Source: a virus
Length of the DNA stretch: 37,955 bases
Virus record (IMG/VR): IMGVR_UViG_3300043640_000123
Coordinates: 1-37,955 of that record
Direction: 5' to 3' (one strand)
The notes below the pieces were generated by a model that worked only from the letters and a program-made list of their open reading frames with translations, did not search any database and was not told the DNA's origin. Each line of letters opens with the position of its first letter. Within the stretch, counting starts at the first letter, position 1. Of the stretch, positions 6,076 through 11,724 are shown in pieces. The translations under genes and the position numbers were made by a program.

Positions 6076-6489
6076 ATGTGCGCTCCCAAGTCCCACGGCG
6101 TGCCTGTCGGTAGCGTCCTGGCATCGCTCGTCCTGTCCAAGGCCGGTCTGGCCATCACTGCCGTGGTGGCCTCCGGGCTGGCCGTCTCGTACGTAGGGAT
6201 CATGGCGGTCCTGGGTCTGCCGTTCCTCGTGATCGCGGGCATCATCGCCCTGGCGTACAACACCCACGGCGTACGGATCGAACGGGTCCGGCCAGCCGCT
6301 CCGGCGGAGGAGGCCACAGAGGCCCCCAGGACCGCCGTGGAGGCCCGCGCGCCTCGTCTTGCGGTAGAGGCCACCCCCTTGACTCCACGGCCCGCTCTGG
6401 AGCCAGCCAGGCCCGTGTTCCAGGACCCGGTCAAGGTCTTGAGCCTGGACCCGGCCAAGGTCCTCGTGGAGGTCTCCCGGTCAGCATGA
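6076..6489 (+). CDS. Membrane-anchored protein with Ala/Pro-rich cytosolic tail
   Basis: ATG 6076 behind AAGGAGGGGATC. Residues about 20-62 form two adjacent hydrophobic segments (SKAGLAITAVVASGLAVSYVGIM and VLGLPFLVIAGIIALAY when read as separate helices). The remaining 75 residues are Pro/Ala/Glu-rich and probably disordered, ending in PVKVLSLDPAKVLVEV. It could tether a partner at the membrane. No family was recognised. The next cassette promoter begins at its stop codon. Confidence 0.65.
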   Translation: MCAPKSHGVPVGSVLASLVLSKAGLAITAVVASGLAVSYVGIMAVLGLPFLVIAGIIALAYNTHGVRIERVRPAAPAEEATEAPRTAVEARAPRLAVEATPLTPRPALEPARPVFQDPVKVLSLDPAKVLVEVSRSA

Positions 6490-6537
6490 CCAATCTGGCC
6501 GAATAGCTTGACGCCAGGGCAAGGGTCTGGGCATGAT
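6488..6537 (+). promoter_or_regulatory. Cassette promoter with upstream box and TTGAC-N5-GGCAA element
   Basis: The upstream box GACCAATCTGGCCGAATAGC precedes TTGACG (6508-6513); 18 bp; CATGAT (6532-6537). TTGAC-gccag-GGCAA spans 6508-6522, identical in sequence to the copy at 1404. Confidence 0.65.
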
Positions 6538-6581
6538 GGTTGCACAGGCCCCGCCGGGGCCCCAAGCCCCCAGGAGGGCCC

Positions 6582-6833
6582 ATGTTCGTCTCCACTCTCC
6601 ACTCCGTTCCGGTCCAGGCCACGTTCACGATCCCGGCCACCATGTTTGACCCGGAGCTGACGATCCACGCGGACGGAACGGTCCTCATGATGATCTGGGA
6701 GGGTGGCCGCAAGGGCCGCCGGGTCATGGCCATGGGAGTCACCCAGGAGGCGGCCCCGTACCGCATGCAGACCGTTGTGTTCCAGGACGGCACCGTTCAC
6801 AACGTGGCTCCCCACGTGCTCCACCTGGCTTAG
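6582..6833 (+). CDS. Hypothetical 83-aa protein
   Basis: ATG 6582 behind CAGGAGGGCCC. Almost entirely predicted beta strand (VPVQATFTIPATM, ELTIHADGTVLMMIW, RRVMAMGVT, MQTVVFQDGTVHNV), suggesting a small beta-barrel or sandwich. No family was recognised. It is the first gene of the cassette 6582-7476 and is followed by a 24-bp perfect palindrome. Confidence 0.65.
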   Translation: MFVSTLHSVPVQATFTIPATMFDPELTIHADGTVLMMIWEGGRKGRRVMAMGVTQEAAPYRMQTVVFQDGTVHNVAPHVLHLA

Positions 6834-6841
6834 GCCAGGAC

Positions 6842-6865
6842 GGGCCCGGCCAGCTGGCCGGGCCC
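6842..6865 (+). terminator. 24-bp perfect palindrome
   Basis: GGGCCCGGCCAG pairs with CTGGCCGGGCCC with no spacer. In RNA it folds into a GC stem and is followed by TCGTTCGTTC. It is a likely attenuator, since genes continue downstream without a new promoter of the TTGAC type. Confidence 0.5.
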
Positions 6866-6890
6866 TCGTTCGTTCGAGAGGGAAGAGATC

Positions 6891-7043
6891 ATGAGCATTC
6901 ACGACATGTGTCCGGCGGAGACCGTCTCCCCGTTGGGGTCCCCGCTGGACTGCATGCGGTCCAAGGGCCACGCGGGAGTTCACAGAGACGTCTCTGTGGG
7001 CTACACGTGGACCGATGGCTCCACGCCGGTATTCGAGGACTGA
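6891..7043 (+). CDS. 50-aa hypothetical protein
   Basis: ATG 6891 behind GGGAAGAGATC. It contains two Cys and three His (HDMCPAE, LDCMRSKGHAGVHRD), spaced as in small zinc-binding proteins, and ends in an acidic tail. It is short but has a ribosome-binding site and tight spacing (2 bp) to the next gene. Confidence 0.55.
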   Translation: MSIHDMCPAETVSPLGSPLDCMRSKGHAGVHRDVSVGYTWTDGSTPVFED

Positions 7044-7045
7044 TC

Positions 7046-7171
7046 ATGAGCAGCCCAGAAGAGTACGGCCTGGACAAGGTCCAGGAGCGGATCCAGGATG
7101 ACCTGGAGCTGGCCGCCGGAGACGCGCTGTGGGACAAGCACTACGGCCCCAAGGAGGGCAAGCGATCATGA
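7046..7171 (+). CDS. 41-aa acidic helical protein
   Basis: ATG 7046, 2 bp after the previous stop; ends in an ATGA overlap with the next gene. Mostly one amphipathic helix (LDKVQERIQDDLELAAGDALW). Function unknown; supported by its place in a coupled run. Confidence 0.5.
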   Translation: MSSPEEYGLDKVQERIQDDLELAAGDALWDKHYGPKEGKRS

Positions 7172-7314
7172 GCCAGTACACCGATGACGGAGCCGGAGGC
7201 CTGGCCTGTCCTGACTGCGCTCACGAGCGCGGAGAGGGTCACGCGGATTGGTGCCGTAACCCGGACAACCCCGCGAACGCGGGCCTGACCCTTGAAGAGA
7301 TCCACAACAAGTGA
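7168..7314 (+). CDS. 48-aa Cys/His microprotein
   Basis: ATGA overlap with the previous gene, with AAGGAGGGCAAGCG upstream. Motif CPDCAHE followed by HADWC gives a CxxCxH...HxxxC set, a likely single zinc site. Small proteins with this pattern are common in actinophages and have no assigned role. Confidence 0.6.
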   Translation: MSQYTDDGAGGLACPDCAHERGEGHADWCRNPDNPANAGLTLEEIHNK

Positions 7315-7323
7315 GGAGTGATC

Positions 7324-7476
7324 ATGGCATTCGTCAAGATCCAGTTCCGGGCCAAGGGCGGTAACCACGAGCTCTCCACGGAGCTGGCCTCCGGGGAGTC
7401 GGCCATGGCCAAGGTCTGTGAGGTTTTCGGGCTGGAGGCCCGGAACGTCTCGATCACCCACGTGGGCACCCCGTGA
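7324..7476 (+). CDS. Hypothetical 50-aa protein
   Basis: ATG 7324 behind GTGAGGAGTGATC. Predicted strand-helix-strand (FVKIQFRAKG, ESAMAKVCEVFGLE, NVSITHVG). It is the last gene of the 6582-7476 cassette; its stop codon touches the next promoter's upstream box. Confidence 0.55.
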   Translation: MAFVKIQFRAKGGNHELSTELASGESAMAKVCEVFGLEARNVSITHVGTP

Positions 7477-7524
7477 CCAATTCAGCCGGATAGCTTGACA
7501 GGGGGCCAAGCCCCCTGCTTAGAT
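7475..7524 (+). promoter_or_regulatory. Cassette promoter with upstream box and variant operator element
   Basis: The upstream box GACCAATTCAGCCGGATAGC precedes TTGACA (7495-7500); 18 bp; TTAGAT (7519-7524). The element is TTGAC-agggg-GCCAA (7495-7509), one base off the usual half-site; GGGGGC/GCCCCC flank it as a small inverted repeat. Confidence 0.6.
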
Positions 7525-7564
7525 CAGATCAACACCAGGAACAACGAGTCCCACGGAGGACACC

Positions 7565-7828
7565 ATGGCCCGCCGCCTCAAGGCCCGTTATGTCGATCTC
7601 GTCTATGTCACCCCGGTTGTCACGGAGCGCGGCATGGCCCTGTCGGCCCGGGACGAGGACGGTCGGGACTTCTACGTCCTGGCCTCCCCCAAGATGTTGA
7701 TCTGCCTGGCCAAGAGCCTGATCCGGATGACGGTCCACTCCTGGTTCCGCCAGAAGTACAACGCGGACACGAGCCGGTTCCGGGACATCCCGGAGACCCT
7801 GTCTGACCCCACCGTTACCGCCGCGTGA
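7565..7828 (+). CDS. Hypothetical 87-aa protein
   Basis: ATG 7565 behind CACGGAGGACACC. N-terminal strands (VDLVYVTPVVTERGMALSARDEDGRDFYVLAS) are followed by a helical part (MLICLAKSLIRMTVHSWF). Soluble, small, no recognised family. It is coupled by GTGA overlap to the next gene and is the first gene of the cassette that ends with the TOPRIM protein. Confidence 0.65.
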   Translation: MARRLKARYVDLVYVTPVVTERGMALSARDEDGRDFYVLASPKMLICLAKSLIRMTVHSWFRQKYNADTSRFRDIPETLSDPTVTAA

Positions 7829-7953
7829 GTAAGCCCCGTTGCTCCCGTTGCGGGGTGCTCACGGTCCCCTCCCCGGGGGCCGTGTGCGGTCCGTGTAGAC
7901 AACAGGACAAGGCGGCGGCGGACAGGCTCCTCAAGGATCTGTTCAAGCCGTAG
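7825..7953 (+). CDS. 42-aa zinc-ribbon microprotein
   Basis: GTG start in a GTGA overlap. The product has CSRC and CGPC separated by 16 residues, a classical four-Cys ribbon, then a basic amphipathic helix (QDKAAADRLLKDLFK). It resembles the zinc-ribbon plus helix proteins that assist larger nucleic-acid enzymes; whether it works with the TOPRIM protein 60 bp downstream is a guess from position. Confidence 0.65.
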   Translation: MSKPRCSRCGVLTVPSPGAVCGPCRQQDKAAADRLLKDLFKP

Positions 7954-7969
7954 AGACCAGTACAGCCCC

Positions 7970-7993
7970 GCCGGGGGCCAGCCAGCCCCCGGC
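7970..7993 (+). terminator. GC-rich hairpin before the TOPRIM gene
   Basis: GCCGGGGGC-CAGCCA-GCCCCCGGC, 9-bp stem. It lies between 7953 and ATG 8016 and may attenuate the longer gene. Confidence 0.45.
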
Positions 7994-8015
7994 CCTCTCT
8001 CCCCCAGGAGTCGTA

Positions 8016-8933
8016 ATGCCGTTCATCGCGTACAAGGACATCAATTTCCGTCCGGCCTCCCTGGCCGTGATCGAACACGCGAACGAGATCATCAATGCCT
8101 ACGCGGCCCAGGGCCTCACCCTGACCCTCCGTCAGCTCTACTACCAGTTCGTCAGCCGGGACCTGATCCCCAACAACCAGCGGGAGTACAAGAAACTGGG
8201 GGACGTGATCGGGAACGCACGCCAGGCGGGCATGATCGACTGGTACGCGATCGTCGATCGTTCCCGCTCCCTCCGGGGGACCTCGTTCTGGCAGAGCCCG
8301 GACCAGATCATCTCCGCCGCCGCCAACGGCTACCGGACGGACCGCTGGGATCTCTCCCAGGCCTACCACGTGGAGGTCTGGGTGGAGAAAGAGGCCTTGG
8401 TGGACGTGATCGGACGCGCGGCCCAGCGCTGGGACCTGAACTACTTTGCGTGCAAGGGGTACACGAGTGAGAGCGCCATGTGGTCCGCCGCGCGGCGGTT
8501 GATCCGCAAGGAGGACGCGGACAAGGAAACGATCATCCTGCATCTTGGCGACCATGACCCCTCCGGGATCGACATGACCCGGGACATTCAGGACCGGCTC
8601 CGGGGGTTCGGCTCCACGGCCACCGTGACCCGGCTGGCACTGAACATGGACCAGGTGGACGAGTACAACCCGCCACCCAACCCGGCCAAGATGACGGACT
8701 CCCGCGCGGAGGGCTACGTGGACGCGTACGGGACGGAGTCCTGGGAGCTGGACGCGCTGGACCCGGCCCTCCTGGACACGGTCATCCGGGACGCGGTGGA
8801 GCCGTACGTGGACATGCCCGCGTGGCGCGCGGCCACGGCGGATTGGGAGCTGGAGCTGGAGGCGCTCCGCAAGATTGAGCGCAACTGGGACGCGGTCAAG
8901 GCCTATGTGGAGGACCTTGATGAGGACGCGTAA
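8016..8933 (+). CDS. Spo11/TopoVI-A-like protein with TOPRIM domain (possible Mini-A type)
   Basis: 305 residues, ATG 8016 behind CAGGAGTCGTA. The N-terminal part (about 20-85) reads as a winged helix with TLRQLYYQF (Y42, Y43), placed like the RxxYY catalytic-tyrosine motif of the 5Y-CAP domain in Spo11 and topoisomerase VI A. A TOPRIM domain follows: VWVEKEAL (E124), then LHLGDHDPSG (D179, D181), the Glu and DxD metal ligands. The C-terminus (from about 240) is acidic and helical. Known relatives include TopoVI-A, Spo11, JetD of Wadjet, and the mobile-element Mini-A proteins lacking a B subunit. No ATPase (GHKL) partner is seen in the window. A DNA-cleaving or DNA-binding role is likely; the exact activity is inferred. 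It is much the largest early gene here. Confidence 0.8.
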   Translation: MPFIAYKDINFRPASLAVIEHANEIINAYAAQGLTLTLRQLYYQFVSRDLIPNNQREYKKLGDVIGNARQAGMIDWYAIVDRSRSLRGTSFWQSPDQIISAAANGYRTDRWDLSQAYHVEVWVEKEALVDVIGRAAQRWDLNYFACKGYTSESAMWSAARRLIRKEDADKETIILHLGDHDPSGIDMTRDIQDRLRGFGSTATVTRLALNMDQVDEYNPPPNPAKMTDSRAEGYVDAYGTESWELDALDPALLDTVIRDAVEPYVDMPAWRAATADWELELEALRKIERNWDAVKAYVEDLDEDA

Positions 8934-8957
8934 GGCGCTACGTGGGGGGTCGCGTAG

Positions 8958-9059
8958 ATGCCGGAAATGTGGCTGGCCTATCCTGCATGGGCCCCTGGGT
9001 CCTACGTGCGGTTGCACGTGGTGACACGTTCTGTCCAAGATCCTCCCACCCGTTGGTAA
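8958..9059 (+). CDS. Possible 33-aa ORF (uncertain)
   Basis: ATG 8958 has GGGGGGT 7-8 bases upstream and encodes a 33-residue Trp/Pro-rich peptide (MPEMWLAYPAWAP...) with a basic middle. No homology or coupling supports it, and a perfect IR ACGTGC-GGTT-GCACGT (9004-9019) lies inside. It may be non-coding. Confidence 0.2.
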   Translation: MPEMWLAYPAWAPGSYVRLHVVTRSVQDPPTRW

Positions 9060-9087
9060 AGGATCGCGGAGAGATCGCTTGAATGAG

Positions 9088-9116
9088 TTGACCCCGGGGC
9101 AACCCGGGGTCACACT
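9088..9116 (+). promoter_or_regulatory. Cassette promoter with TTGAC-N5-GGCAA element
   Basis: TTGACC (9088-9093), 17 bp, CACACT (9111-9116). TTGAC-cccgg-GGCAA spans 9088-9102, and CCCCGGGG...CCCGGGG-type symmetry surrounds it. It lacks the upstream ACCAATCTGG box. Confidence 0.6.
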
Positions 9117-9154
9117 CATGTGGAGGCGAGATCAACGGCAGACAGGAGGAGCCC

Positions 9155-9316
9155 ATGAGCGCGGAGGCTAAAACCAGTCGGAAGGTGCTCCAGAACAAGA
9201 TCCGGGTCAACAAGACCAAGGCCGCATTGGCGGACAAGGCCGGAGACCACACCGTGGCCAAGGAGTTCAGCGCGGCGGCGGATGAGCAACTGGCGGAGCT
9301 CCTGTCTGTGGCGTAG
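9155..9316 (+). CDS. Hypothetical 53-aa helical protein
   Basis: ATG 9155 behind CAGGAGGAGCCC. Lys/Ala/Glu-rich and wholly helical (TSRKVLQNKIRVNKTKAALADKA, split by a Gly-Asp turn, then AKEFSAAADEQLAELLS). A single-gene cassette between its own promoter and a strong terminator, which is unusual for such a small gene. Function unknown. Confidence 0.65.
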   Translation: MSAEAKTSRKVLQNKIRVNKTKAALADKAGDHTVAKEFSAAADEQLAELLSVA

Positions 9317-9320
9317 AGGC

Positions 9321-9350
9321 GGCCCCGGGAAATCCCGGGGCCTGTTCTTT
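9321..9350 (+). terminator. Intrinsic terminator
   Basis: GGCCCCGGGA-AA-TCCCGGGGCC followed by TGTTCTTT: a long GC stem with a U-rich tail, 5 bp after the stop codon. Confidence 0.8.
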
Positions 9351-9360
9351 GCCCAAGGGG

Positions 9361-9389
9361 TTGACTACCGGGCAAGGAGCCCCCACTAT
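9361..9389 (+). promoter_or_regulatory. Cassette promoter with TTGAC-N5-GGCAA element
   Basis: TTGACT (9361-9366), 17 bp, CACTAT (9384-9389). TTGAC-taccg-GGCAA spans 9361-9375. It drives the run 9427-10599. Confidence 0.65.
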
Positions 9390-9426
9390 TGAGGTAGGTA
9401 GACGAGCCCCACGGAGGGACCTGATC

Positions 9427-9636
9427 ATGGCGAACATCACCCCCATCCAAGAGCGCGCACTGGAGACCGTCCGTAAGGCCGGGGAGCTCCACGCGTACAA
9501 CGGGGTGTCTCGCGCCACGATCAATGTCCTGGAGCGCTTGGGGCTCGTCTCCGTTGACTGGTCCATGGACACGTGGACGAACTACAGAACCCACCGCACG
9601 CACCACCGTTGCAACTGGGTTGCCAAGATCAAGTAG
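9427..9636 (+). CDS. Small winged-helix-like DNA-binding candidate
   Basis: 69 residues, ATG 9427 behind CACGGAGGGACCTGATC. The pattern ITPIQERALETVRKAG, then GVSRATINVLERLGLVS and a basic C-terminal wing (YRTHRTHHRCNWVAKIK) matches a minimal winged helix in which the second block is the recognition helix. It may be a small regulator of this cassette. Assignment is by pattern only. Confidence 0.65.
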   Translation: MANITPIQERALETVRKAGELHAYNGVSRATINVLERLGLVSVDWSMDTWTNYRTHRTHHRCNWVAKIK

Positions 9637-9644
9637 GAGGCCCC

Positions 9645-9785
9645 ATGAAGGGCAAAACCGTCAAGGCCCCGGCCATCCGGGCCGTGGAGAACGGAACCAA
9701 GAGCCTGTCCCAGACCTTGCGGGAAAAGCACGTGGCCGCCGCAACGGCGGAGGCCAAGATCTGTCAGGAGGCGAACGGCATATGA
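9645..9785 (+). CDS. Hypothetical 46-aa protein
   Basis: ATG 9645 with GTAGGAGGCCCC upstream; stop overlaps the next ATG. Lys/Ala-rich and helical (KSLSQTLREKHVAAATAEAKICQEA). Unknown function; supported by a perfect ribosome-binding site and overlap on the 3' side. Confidence 0.55.
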   Translation: MKGKTVKAPAIRAVENGTKSLSQTLREKHVAAATAEAKICQEANGI

Positions 9786-10102
9786 CATCCCGCGCGGACA
9801 TCATCATGGCGGAGTTCGACAGGATGGATCAGGCCCGGGGAGCGCTCCGGGTCGCGGTCCTGTCGGGCCAGGAGGAGCTGGCCAAGGCCAAGGAGCTCCA
9901 GGCCTCGTTCACGGCCACGCTCCTGGAGAACGCTCCCACGTGCTGGGACGTGATCTCCCCGTCCTCCCTGGAGAGTCGCGCCGCGCGCTACCTCCGCCAC
10001 CTGGAGGGGGCCGCCACGGCCCGGGGCCAGGAAATGGGCATGTCCCGTCACCGCCTTGACTGCGCTGGAGACTGTCCGGCCAGAGAGGGAAACGGATCAT
10101 GA
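9782..10102 (+). CDS. Coiled-coil protein, paralogue of the next gene
   Basis: 106 residues in an ATGA overlap. A long helix (MDQARGALRVAVLSGQEELAK continuing to about residue 45) is followed by a block LLENAPTCWDVI...ARYLRHLEGAA and a His/Cys ending (RHRLDCAGDC). The same block and ending occur in the next gene's product (APRCWDG...LYVRKLETAA; CDGEC), so the two share a domain of about 55 residues. Function unknown; the Cys/His tail may bind metal. Confidence 0.65.
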   Translation: MTSRADIIMAEFDRMDQARGALRVAVLSGQEELAKAKELQASFTATLLENAPTCWDVISPSSLESRAARYLRHLEGAATARGQEMGMSRHRLDCAGDCPAREGNGS

Positions 10103-10599
10103 AGTATTACGACATCACCGTGCGCGTATCGGCGGAGGCCGTCCGGCTGGCCCAGGCCGGTCCGGAGGACCCGCCGCTCCACTTCACGGAGTACATCACG
10201 GAGGACCACCTCAAGGCCGTGGGGGAGCTCATGGCGGAGGAGCTCCAGAACGTGGCCGACTCCTACGAACCCACCACCGCCGCTTACCGCGCCTCCGCCG
10301 GGCCGTTCCGGGAGCGCGGCGGGGAGGTCTCCGGACGAGGCGGGAACCTGGCCGCGCTGGCCGACCTGACCCGGAAGATCCAGGAGCTCCAGGCGGAGAA
10401 CCGGGGCCTGGAGGCAGAAAAGGATCAGCTCCTTGAGGCCATCCTCCGGGACGCGCCGCGATGCTGGGACGGGGTCCAGGGCATGGAGATTCCCGCGATC
10501 TTGTACGTGAGAAAGCTGGAGACCGCCGCGCGGGTCCTGATCCCGGCGGACAGCCACGCCACCCACGAGGAATGGTGTGACGGGGAGTGCACGGCCTAA
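10099..10599 (+). CDS. Coiled-coil protein with shared APxCWD domain
   Basis: 166 residues in an ATGA overlap. The N-terminal 70 residues are a separate domain (YYDITVRVSAEAVRLA; YITEDHLKAVGELMAEELQ) resembling nothing recognised. Residues about 85-115 are a clear heptad coiled coil (LADLTRKIQELQAENRGLE and on). The C-terminal block APRCWDG...YVRKLETAARVL and tail H...EEWCDGEC match the preceding paralogue. It is the last plus-strand gene before the convergent terminator. Confidence 0.65.
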   Translation: MKYYDITVRVSAEAVRLAQAGPEDPPLHFTEYITEDHLKAVGELMAEELQNVADSYEPTTAAYRASAGPFRERGGEVSGRGGNLAALADLTRKIQELQAENRGLEAEKDQLLEAILRDAPRCWDGVQGMEIPAILYVRKLETAARVLIPADSHATHEEWCDGECTA

Positions 10600-10614
10600 C
10601 AGGCCAGATACGAC

Positions 10615-10653
10615 AGAGAGCCCGGCCCGCTGTAGACGGGGGCCGGGCTCTCT
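10615..10653. terminator. Bidirectional terminator between early and late genes
   Basis: AGAGAGCCCGGCC (10615-10627) pairs with GGCCGGGCTCTCT (10641-10653). It lies between convergent genes ending at 10599 (+) and 10688 (-), so it probably stops both transcripts. Confidence 0.75.
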
Positions 10654-10687
10654 GCTGTCCACCGAGAGGCAGACCGGACAGTACCGC

Positions 10688-11068
10688 CTAGCTGTGGCGT
10701 CCGGTACCAACGAGGCCCCGGAGGAACGAGGGGTCCGGGTCGGCCTTGGGCGTGACCGCGTTCGAGACGAGGATGCCCATGAGGAACGTCCCAGCTCCCA
10801 CGATCGCTCCGGCCAGTTCCGGGGAGATCGGGAGGCCGAACATCACGAGCGCGGCGGCGGAGGTTCGGACGGCCACGGTCATGGCCGCCACGGTGAACGG
10901 ACGGACGGCCCAGGCCTCTACGGCACCCAGGACGGCGGAGGCCAGCGTGACGATCCACGCGGCGGTCATGGCGTCGATCCCGAACGCGGGGATGGAGACG
11001 GCCACGGCCAGGATGGCCTGGAGGCCGGTCAGCCAGACGATCGGTTCACGGCCAAAGATTCGGATCAT
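10688..11068 (-). CDS. Small membrane protein, holin candidate
   Basis: 126 residues from ATG 11068, chosen because GGGAGAGCAC precedes it; a longer upstream frame has no ribosome-binding site. Three to four hydrophobic helices (IVWLTGLQAILAVAVSI, AAWIVTLASAVLGAVEAW, SAAALVMFGL, LAGAIVGAGTFLMGILV) and a charged C-terminus are typical of a class I or III holin. It closes the lysis region, after the endolysin and the lamin-tail protein. A holin role is inferred from topology and place only. Confidence 0.65.
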   Translation of the reverse strand: MIRIFGREPIVWLTGLQAILAVAVSIPAFGIDAMTAAWIVTLASAVLGAVEAWAVRPFTVAAMTVAVRTSAAALVMFGLPISPELAGAIVGAGTFLMGILVSNAVTPKADPDPSFLRGLVGTGRHS

Positions 11069-11108
11069 GTGCTCTCCCGTGGGGGGGTAGGGGGATTCAG
11101 AGCGGATC

Positions 11109-11720
11109 TTACGGGGTGGGGTTGATCCCGTACGCGTCATAGGAGATCGCGTCCATGGACTCCCCGGCCTTGTTCTTGATCTCCACGCGCTCTCCGCTGG
11201 AGTTGTTCAGGTAGTGGCCGGAGAGGTCCAGGTACACGGAGTGATCCGCGTTGCCCGGGGACACGTCCTTGCCCGATCCGGTGTAGACGATCACGGAGTG
11301 ACCAGCGGGGAGGACCAGGGTGTCCACGCGCGCGGGGAGGGTCTCCGTGGCCGCCACGGCCGGAAGGTACTCCAGCTCCTTGACCTTGTTCGGTCGGAAG
11401 GTGAACCGCGTGCCGTAACCGTCCCGGAGTTTCCAGCCGAATACGTTGACGTCCTTGGCGCTCACGTTCTTGATCCAGACGTACTCCCGGTTCCGGTTGG
11501 CCCGGGTGTCCACGCCGGGAGCGTTCGTCCCCAGGACCGTGATCTTGACGTCACCCTTGGCCGCCTCCACGGGGGCCGCCGCCGCGCGGGACGAGGTGGC
11601 CGCCGCCGCGCGGGACGAGGTGGCCGCCGCCGGGGAGATCGTGGTGACGAGGGACAGGAGGCCAACGGCCACCATGCCCGCCGCCGCTCCGCGCTTGATG
11701 CTCCGTGAGTACGTGGTCAT
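11109..11720 (-). CDS. Secreted lamin-tail-domain (LTD) protein
   Basis: 203 residues. A twin-charged N-terminus and hydrophobic core (SIKRGAAAGMVAVGLLSLV) with an Ala-x-Ala exit form a signal peptide. Residues 35-50 are an exact 8-residue tandem repeat (ATSSRAAA) encoded by a 24-bp duplication. The rest has the LTD beta-sandwich signature: YVWIKNVS, VFGWKLRDGYGTRFTF, LPAGHSVIVYTGSG, YLNNSSGERVEI and a DAISY end. In bacteria LTDs occur in secreted and surface proteins and nucleases. Here no catalytic domain accompanies it. It lies directly downstream of the amidase with only a few bases between, so it is co-expressed with lysis genes; its role is unknown. Confidence 0.8.
   Translation of the reverse strand: MTTYSRSIKRGAAAGMVAVGLLSLVTTISPAAATSSRAAAATSSRAAAAPVEAAKGDVKITVLGTNAPGVDTRANRNREYVWIKNVSAKDVNVFGWKLRDGYGTRFTFRPNKVKELEYLPAVAATETLPARVDTLVLPAGHSVIVYTGSGKDVSPGNADHSVYLDLSGHYLNNSSGERVEIKNKAGESMDAISYDAYGINPTP
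11574..11632 (-). repeat. 24-bp tandem repeat in the LTD gene
   Basis: Two exact 24-bp units (11574-11597, 11598-11621) and a partial third, encoding the Ala/Ser/Arg linker after the signal peptide. Copy-number variation would be in frame. Confidence 0.85.
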
Positions 11721-11724
11721 CTGA

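Noticed and set aside
5790-6983. 397-aa minus-strand open frame
   Set aside because: Antisense to several coupled plus genes and to a cassette promoter; shadow composition.
7815-9119. 434-aa minus-strand open frame opposite the TOPRIM gene
   Set aside because: The plus frame has clear catalytic motifs; the minus frame is His/Val/Arg-rich shadow with no motif.
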